Shown here one piece after another: positions 6,452-9,496 of a stretch of DNA of 9,496 nucleotides. The notes beneath the pieces were generated by a model. It was given only the letters and a program-made list of their open reading frames with translations, did no database searches and was not told the DNA's origin. The number at the start of each line of letters is the position of its first letter. Within the stretch, counting starts at the first letter, position 1. Source of the DNA: UBA10427 sp003500135 (GTDB taxonomy: Bacteria; Bacteroidota; Bacteroidia; Cytophagales; Cyclobacteriaceae); NCBI GenBank assembly GCA_963966275.1, contig CAWZYQ010000149.1, positions 1 to 9,496 of the forward strand, read 5' to 3'. A program made the position numbers and the translations under genes.

Positions 6452-8317
6452 TTATTGCAGGATTTCCAGAATTTTAACAGTATGCCCCTCCAGTTCAAGA
6501 CTACCTGAAAGGGTGATCTCAGTATTTTCAATTACGTCGAATGCCTTTGCTTCAGAAGGTAACAGTTCAATAAATTTCGCCAGATTAACATCCACGGTTG
6601 CTTCGTTTTTATTGAAGATGACCATGATTTTTTCATCTTCATTGAATCGAAAATAGGCATAAACAGCATTTTCGGGAGCGAATTGTACCAATCGGCCATT
6701 GTGAATGGAAGTTTTATCTTTTCGCCAGTTCAGAAGCTTTTTCATATATTCACTCGCTTCTTTTTGCTCGGGGTTGAGCCCCTTACCGGTAAATCCATTT
6801 ACTTCATCACCTTCCCATCCACCGGGGAAATCTGTTCGGATGATACCATGATCACCCGGGGCATTTCGGTTCGTCATCAGGATTTCGGTACCGTAGTATA
6901 TTTGAGGAATGCCACGTGTTGTAGCCATGTAGGCTATACCCATTTTGTAAAGGTCCAGTTTTTCATTTACCTGGGTATAAAAGCGGTCCATATCATGGTT
7001 GTCAGGAAAAACGACCAGATTATCAGGGTCGGCATACAGAAAGTCCATGGCCATCATTTCATACATCTTAACCAGGCCCTGGCCCCATTCTTTATCGTTT
7101 CCTGTTAATGCTTCCGAAACAGCGTGTTGATTGGGAAAATCCATTACGCTGGGGAGGCATGAAGTATAACCATCAGGATTTACCTTGCCCTGTTGCCAGT
7201 AGGCGACTATGGCCGGATCAACTGACCACTCTTCGCCAACGATATTAAAATACGGATATTCCTCCATCACAGCACAGGTCCAGTCGGTCATGAAGTATTT
7301 GTCCGGATATGGATACGTGTCCATTCTAATTCCGGAAATGCCTGAATATTCGATCCACCATATAGTATTCTGAATAAGATATTTGGCCATAAACGGGTTA
7401 TCCTGATTCAAGTCGGGCATAGTGCTGACGAACCATCCGTCCTCAAAAAGCTTTTTATCATATTCCGAAGCATGAATGTCCTGAACAGTTTGACGTCGAT
7501 GGTTGGTATTAACATAATTTCCGTCAAAATTGATCCAGTCGGATGACGGTGGGTCCAGCACAAACCAGTGCGCTGATCCGCAGTGGTTCATGATCATATC
7601 CATAATCACCTTGATGTCCCGATCAGCAGCTTTTTCACAAAATCCCCTATACTCCTCATTGCTTCCGAACCGGGCATCAACCTTATAAAAGTCGGTGGCT
7701 GCGTATCCATGATATGAATAGCTGGGCATGTCGTTTTCTAAAACAGGGTTGACCCATACTGCCGTGAAGCCCATTTCAGCAATGTAATCCATATGTTGAT
7801 CGATACCGGCAATATCGCCCCCGTGACGACCTCCCTTATGATCGCGATCTGCTTTTTCTTTCATAGCTTCTATATCATCATTCGTTGGGTCGCCATTGGC
7901 AAACCGGTCGGGAGTGATGAGGTACATTACATCACTTGTATCAAAGCCCTCACGTAAGGCCGAGCCTTCTTCGCGGGCTTTAAGCGAATATTCCCTTCGC
8001 AATATTTCCTTTTTATTTTCCAAAAAGGTGATATCAAAAGAACCGGGCTGTGCATTGGGTTGGATAAGGAGGTTGAGAAAAAGATAGTTGGGGTTTTCCA
8101 CACTTACAGTGGACTCCAATATGACTCCCGGATAATTCAACTCGGCTTCCAGGTGGCCAATATCTTTTCCATAAACCAGTAACTGAAGTTCGTTATTCAC
8201 CATTTCGGTCCACCAAAAAGGAGGTTCAACCCTTTCAATTGAAGGTTGTGCAAAAGTTGAGCCCCAGGAAATGACTAAAGTTAGTAAAGCATAAAGGAGC
8301 TTCGAATTATTTATCAT
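6452..8317 (-). CDS. Secreted GH13 alpha-amylase family enzyme (neopullulanase/cyclomaltodextrinase type, SusA-like)
   Basis: A 621-aa glycoside hydrolase family 13 enzyme that cleaves alpha-glucans such as malto-oligosaccharides, pullulan or cyclodextrins. The signal peptide is residues 1-23 (LLYALLTLVISWGSTFA), then QPSIERVEPPFWW, which starts a cyclomaltodextrinase-N-like beta domain (about 25-115). The (beta/alpha)8 barrel begins around VMYLITPDRFANGD (130-143). Conserved regions are present: region I DMIMNH (240-245), region II GIRMDTYPYPD with nucleophile D333, region III IVGEEW with acid E362, and region IV FPDNHD with D442. All three catalytic acids are intact. The last 80 or so residues form the C-terminal beta domain. 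Probably periplasmic, like SusA of starch systems, but no susC, susD or regulator is nearby, so it stands alone with its own terminator. Exact bond specificity cannot be read from sequence. Confidence 0.95.
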   Translation of the reverse strand: MINNSKLLYALLTLVISWGSTFAQPSIERVEPPFWWTEMVNNELQLLVYGKDIGHLEAELNYPGVILESTVSVENPNYLFLNLLIQPNAQPGSFDITFLENKKEILRREYSLKAREEGSALREGFDTSDVMYLITPDRFANGDPTNDDIEAMKEKADRDHKGGRHGGDIAGIDQHMDYIAEMGFTAVWVNPVLENDMPSYSYHGYAATDFYKVDARFGSNEEYRGFCEKAADRDIKVIMDMIMNHCGSAHWFVLDPPSSDWINFDGNYVNTNHRRQTVQDIHASEYDKKLFEDGWFVSTMPDLNQDNPFMAKYLIQNTIWWIEYSGISGIRMDTYPYPDKYFMTDWTCAVMEEYPYFNIVGEEWSVDPAIVAYWQQGKVNPDGYTSCLPSVMDFPNQHAVSEALTGNDKEWGQGLVKMYEMMAMDFLYADPDNLVVFPDNHDMDRFYTQVNEKLDLYKMGIAYMATTRGIPQIYYGTEILMTNRNAPGDHGIIRTDFPGGWEGDEVNGFTGKGLNPEQKEASEYMKKLLNWRKDKTSIHNGRLVQFAPENAVYAYFRFNEDEKIMVIFNKNEATVDVNLAKFIELLPSEAKAFDVIENTEITLSGSLELEGHTVKILEILQ

Positions 8318-8687
8318 AACAATCGGATTTAAGGATTAAAAAGTTTTTTGTTGAGCAACATGTAAATATACCGGAAAAATACATGCAATAATGTGATCTG
8401 ACAATGACAATGGTCAAATTATATTAAAAGCAGACAAGAGTATGGACAATCAAAGACATTTGGAGGTGTCATATTAAAGTTTGGAATGGAAGTGTGATCT
8501 GAAACCTCTTTCCCATCTTTTACTTGCCTCCCCCAAAACCAGCCGGCTTCTTTATGACTTTGCACCTGTTCAAGGCAACTACGGTCTCTTACCACACTTA
8601 CCCGAAACAAGATTAGGTGCAATAGTGGCTTCTTTGAGGTTGCTTGCTTTATCTCACCCCGTTATTCGGCTAAATGTTAGGAAGTTT
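8318..8687. other. Intergenic stretch without a recognisable gene
   Basis: About 370 bp between the amylase start and a gene remnant. Open frames of 67-76 codons exist on both strands (8419-8622 minus, 8481-8711 plus), but their translations show no domain, signal or motif, and they overlap each other. The first 80 bp should hold the amylase promoter. A 10-bp direct repeat TGTGATCTGA occurs at 8392-8401 and 8493-8502. The remainder may be decayed DNA from the mobile element to its right. Confidence 0.5.
8363..8370 (-). promoter_or_regulatory. Possible -7 box of the amylase promoter
   Basis: Minus-strand TATATTTA matches TAnnTTTG except at the last base and lies 45 bp upstream of the amylase ATG. 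A partial inverted repeat (ACATGTA / TACATGC) surrounds it. No good -33 element is visible, so the call is weak. Confidence 0.3.
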
Positions 8688-8905
8688 TTATCCATTCTCC
8701 AAAAATTCTAAACGAAAACAAGGAATATATTCTGGGAAAACTTGATCTTCTTGCCATTCACTACTAAATAGATGAACCAATTTAACTGATTTGTAAAACT
8801 CTTGTTCACGAGATGACATTTTATGTGCATGTATTGATATACCATATTGAACAAATCCTCCTTAGTCGGAAGCTTGATAGTTTCTAACTTAGAAGGATTA
8901 ATCAT
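8688..8905 (-). pseudogene. Frameshifted remnant of an unrecognised small gene
   Basis: Two minus-strand frames look coding in sequence. From ATG 8905, frame A reads MINPSKLETIKLPTKEDLF and later becomes unlikely. From 8861, frame B is open to the TAA at 8688-8690 and reads GISIHAHKMSSREQEFYKSV, then KLVHLFSSEWQEDQVFPEY and ends FRLEFLENG, which has a natural amino-acid mix. A single indel near 8850-8861 would join the two into one protein of about 70 residues. Alternatively only the 43-codon frame from ATG 8819 is translated. The family is unknown. It lies between the lone amylase and transposon debris, consistent with decay. Confidence 0.35.
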
Positions 8906-8928
8906 TATTAAAATACAAAGAATAAGCT

Positions 8929-9178
8929 ATGAAAAAAAAGCGTAACCATCATTGAAAGGGCATGTAAAAATGCGCCTAATTTTTCTGTTCATTACAAAAA
9001 GCTCCACAGATCGGTAGTTATTGCCGGCAAAAGCCAAAGCGCCCTTACCAACTATGCCCGTTGCCTGGCCCATATGGCGCTTTTCCTCCAATGCGATCTG
9101 CTGGAACTGGACGATGATGCGATACTGGACATGTTACTTTCCGGGCAAAGGACTAAAGGCACAAAGGCAAACGCGTGA
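8929..9178 (+). pseudogene. Tyrosine recombinase (integrase) N-terminal fragment, frameshifted and truncated
   Basis: After ATG 8929 comes an A8 tract. In the ATG frame translation stops after eight codons (TGA at 8953-8955). Removing one A gives MKKSVTIIERACKNAP and continues to GKSQSALTNYARCLAHMALF and LELDDDAILDMLL, a recognisable N-terminal SAM-like core-binding domain of the integrases that precede IS91-type transposases in Bacteroidota. Homology ends near position 9140; the frame runs on to TGA 9176-9178 with transposase-derived sequence read out of frame. The whole catalytic domain (R...HxxR...Y) is absent, so the product cannot recombine DNA. The region is visibly more GC-rich than the neighbouring genes, consistent with acquisition by transfer. 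Confidence 0.75.
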
Positions 9179-9459
9179 CCTTGCAACTGGCGGAAAAAGA
9201 ATTCATCCGTCGGTTTTCACTTCTTGTGCTTCCCAAAGGGTTTACCAGGACCAGGCACTATGGCCTCCTGAGCAGTACCAACAAAAAAGCGTGTAAGCTA
9301 CTCATCGATGAGCAACCTGGGCCATTGGTATTGCCCGGTATTGAGAAAAAAGAAACCCATCGCACCTGTTCCTGTTGTAATACAGGAACCCTGGTCACCA
9401 TATCGGTATTTGATGAACGCGGGCCGCCAATCCAATGGAAATATTTAGGGTCTGCTTAA
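9148..9459 (+). pseudogene. IS91-family (Y2) transposase C-terminal fragment
   Basis: The frame reads KD, then an in-frame TAA at 9154-9156 where relatives typically have Tyr (KDY), then RHKGKRVTLQLAEKEFIRRF. It continues LVLPKGFTRTRHYGLLSS and ends with a CSCCNTG zinc-like pair and FDERGPPIQW, with a stop at 9457-9459. EFIRRF...VLPKGF..IRHYG.LSS is characteristic of the C-terminus of IS91-type putative transposases. The N-terminal zinc ribbon and the rolling-circle catalytic part with the two Tyr are missing, so it is inactive. A GTG at 9175 could start a 94-aa peptide, but that would be an accidental start within a conserved segment. It is joined directly to the integrase fragment, showing an internal deletion of the two-gene element. 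Confidence 0.8.
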
Positions 9460-9496
9460 AAAGGATAAAAAGTGGGAAATTATTTCATATGACGCA

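Larger units (their letters stand above)
8929..9459 (+). mobile_element. Scar of an integrase/IS91-type transposon with internal deletion
   Basis: The normal order in such elements is a full integrase followed by a Y2 transposase. Here only the first third or so of the former and the last part of the latter remain, fused near 9140-9150. Element ends cannot be set from the sequence: IS91 types lack long terminal inverted repeats and target duplications. The 37 bases after 9459 show nothing recognisable. Confidence 0.65.

Noticed and set aside
6683..7108. 141-codon plus-strand open frame
   Set aside because: Antisense to the amylase catalytic barrel, which is clearly the coding strand.
8419..8711. 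Overlapping 67- and 76-codon frames on opposite strands
   Set aside because: No motif, no signal, no start context, and they overlap each other; no choice could be supported.
9021..9296. 91-codon plus-strand frame across the integrase/transposase joint
   Set aside because: It is a third frame over sequence whose homology lies in the other two, so it is a shadow.
1..9496. tRNA, rRNA, CRISPR array or riboswitch
   Set aside because: No cloverleaf, no rRNA-like stretch and no regularly spaced repeats were seen on reading both strands; short intergenic gaps leave little room for them.

Overview
The window looks like the chromosome of a member of the Bacteroidota, probably a Cytophagales-like bacterium. 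The evidence is a TonB-dependent receptor with an N-terminal carboxypeptidase-regulatory-like domain, a lipoprotein sulfatase behind an F5/8-FN3 glycan-enzyme fragment, a SusA-like GH13 amylase, TAnnTTTG-type -7 boxes, almost no Shine-Dalgarno sites, and an integrase/IS91 pair of the kind common in this phylum. The rank below phylum is an inference.

Layout. (1) 1-2317, plus strand: the C-terminal end of a secreted glycoside-hydrolase-like protein (truncated F5/8 type C domain, then FN3) lies 2 bp upstream of an S1 sulfatase lipoprotein. This is a polysaccharide-degradation operon, and its first gene looks broken at the left edge of the window. A bidirectional terminator at 2331-2363 separates it from the convergent genes. 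(2) 2369-6198, minus strand: in transcription order, an unrecognised 129-aa membrane-anchored protein, adenine phosphoribosyltransferase (apt), a small membrane-anchored Cys/His protein, and a TonB-dependent receptor. The receptor carries both halves of the CxxxM/HxM copper site known from Pseudomonas OprC, at almost the same spacing. With the small Cys/His protein it forms a candidate two-gene copper-acquisition unit, which is the most interesting part of the window. (3) 6391-8317, minus strand: a monocistronic, secreted GH13 neopullulanase/cyclomaltodextrinase-type amylase with its own strong terminator. (4) 8318-9496: a decayed accessory region. It holds about 370 bp without a recognisable gene, a frameshifted small gene remnant, and a scar of an integrase/IS91 transposon. 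In the scar an internal deletion joins the N-terminus of a tyrosine integrase to the C-terminus of an IS91 (Y2) transposase, and there is a frameshift in an A8 tract and an in-frame stop.

How the genes work together: the sulfatase/GH fragment and the amylase act on extracellular or periplasmic polysaccharides. The receptor and its small partner probably serve metal (copper) import. apt is housekeeping purine salvage. The right end is mobile-element debris. All calls were made by reading the sequence; no database search was run.
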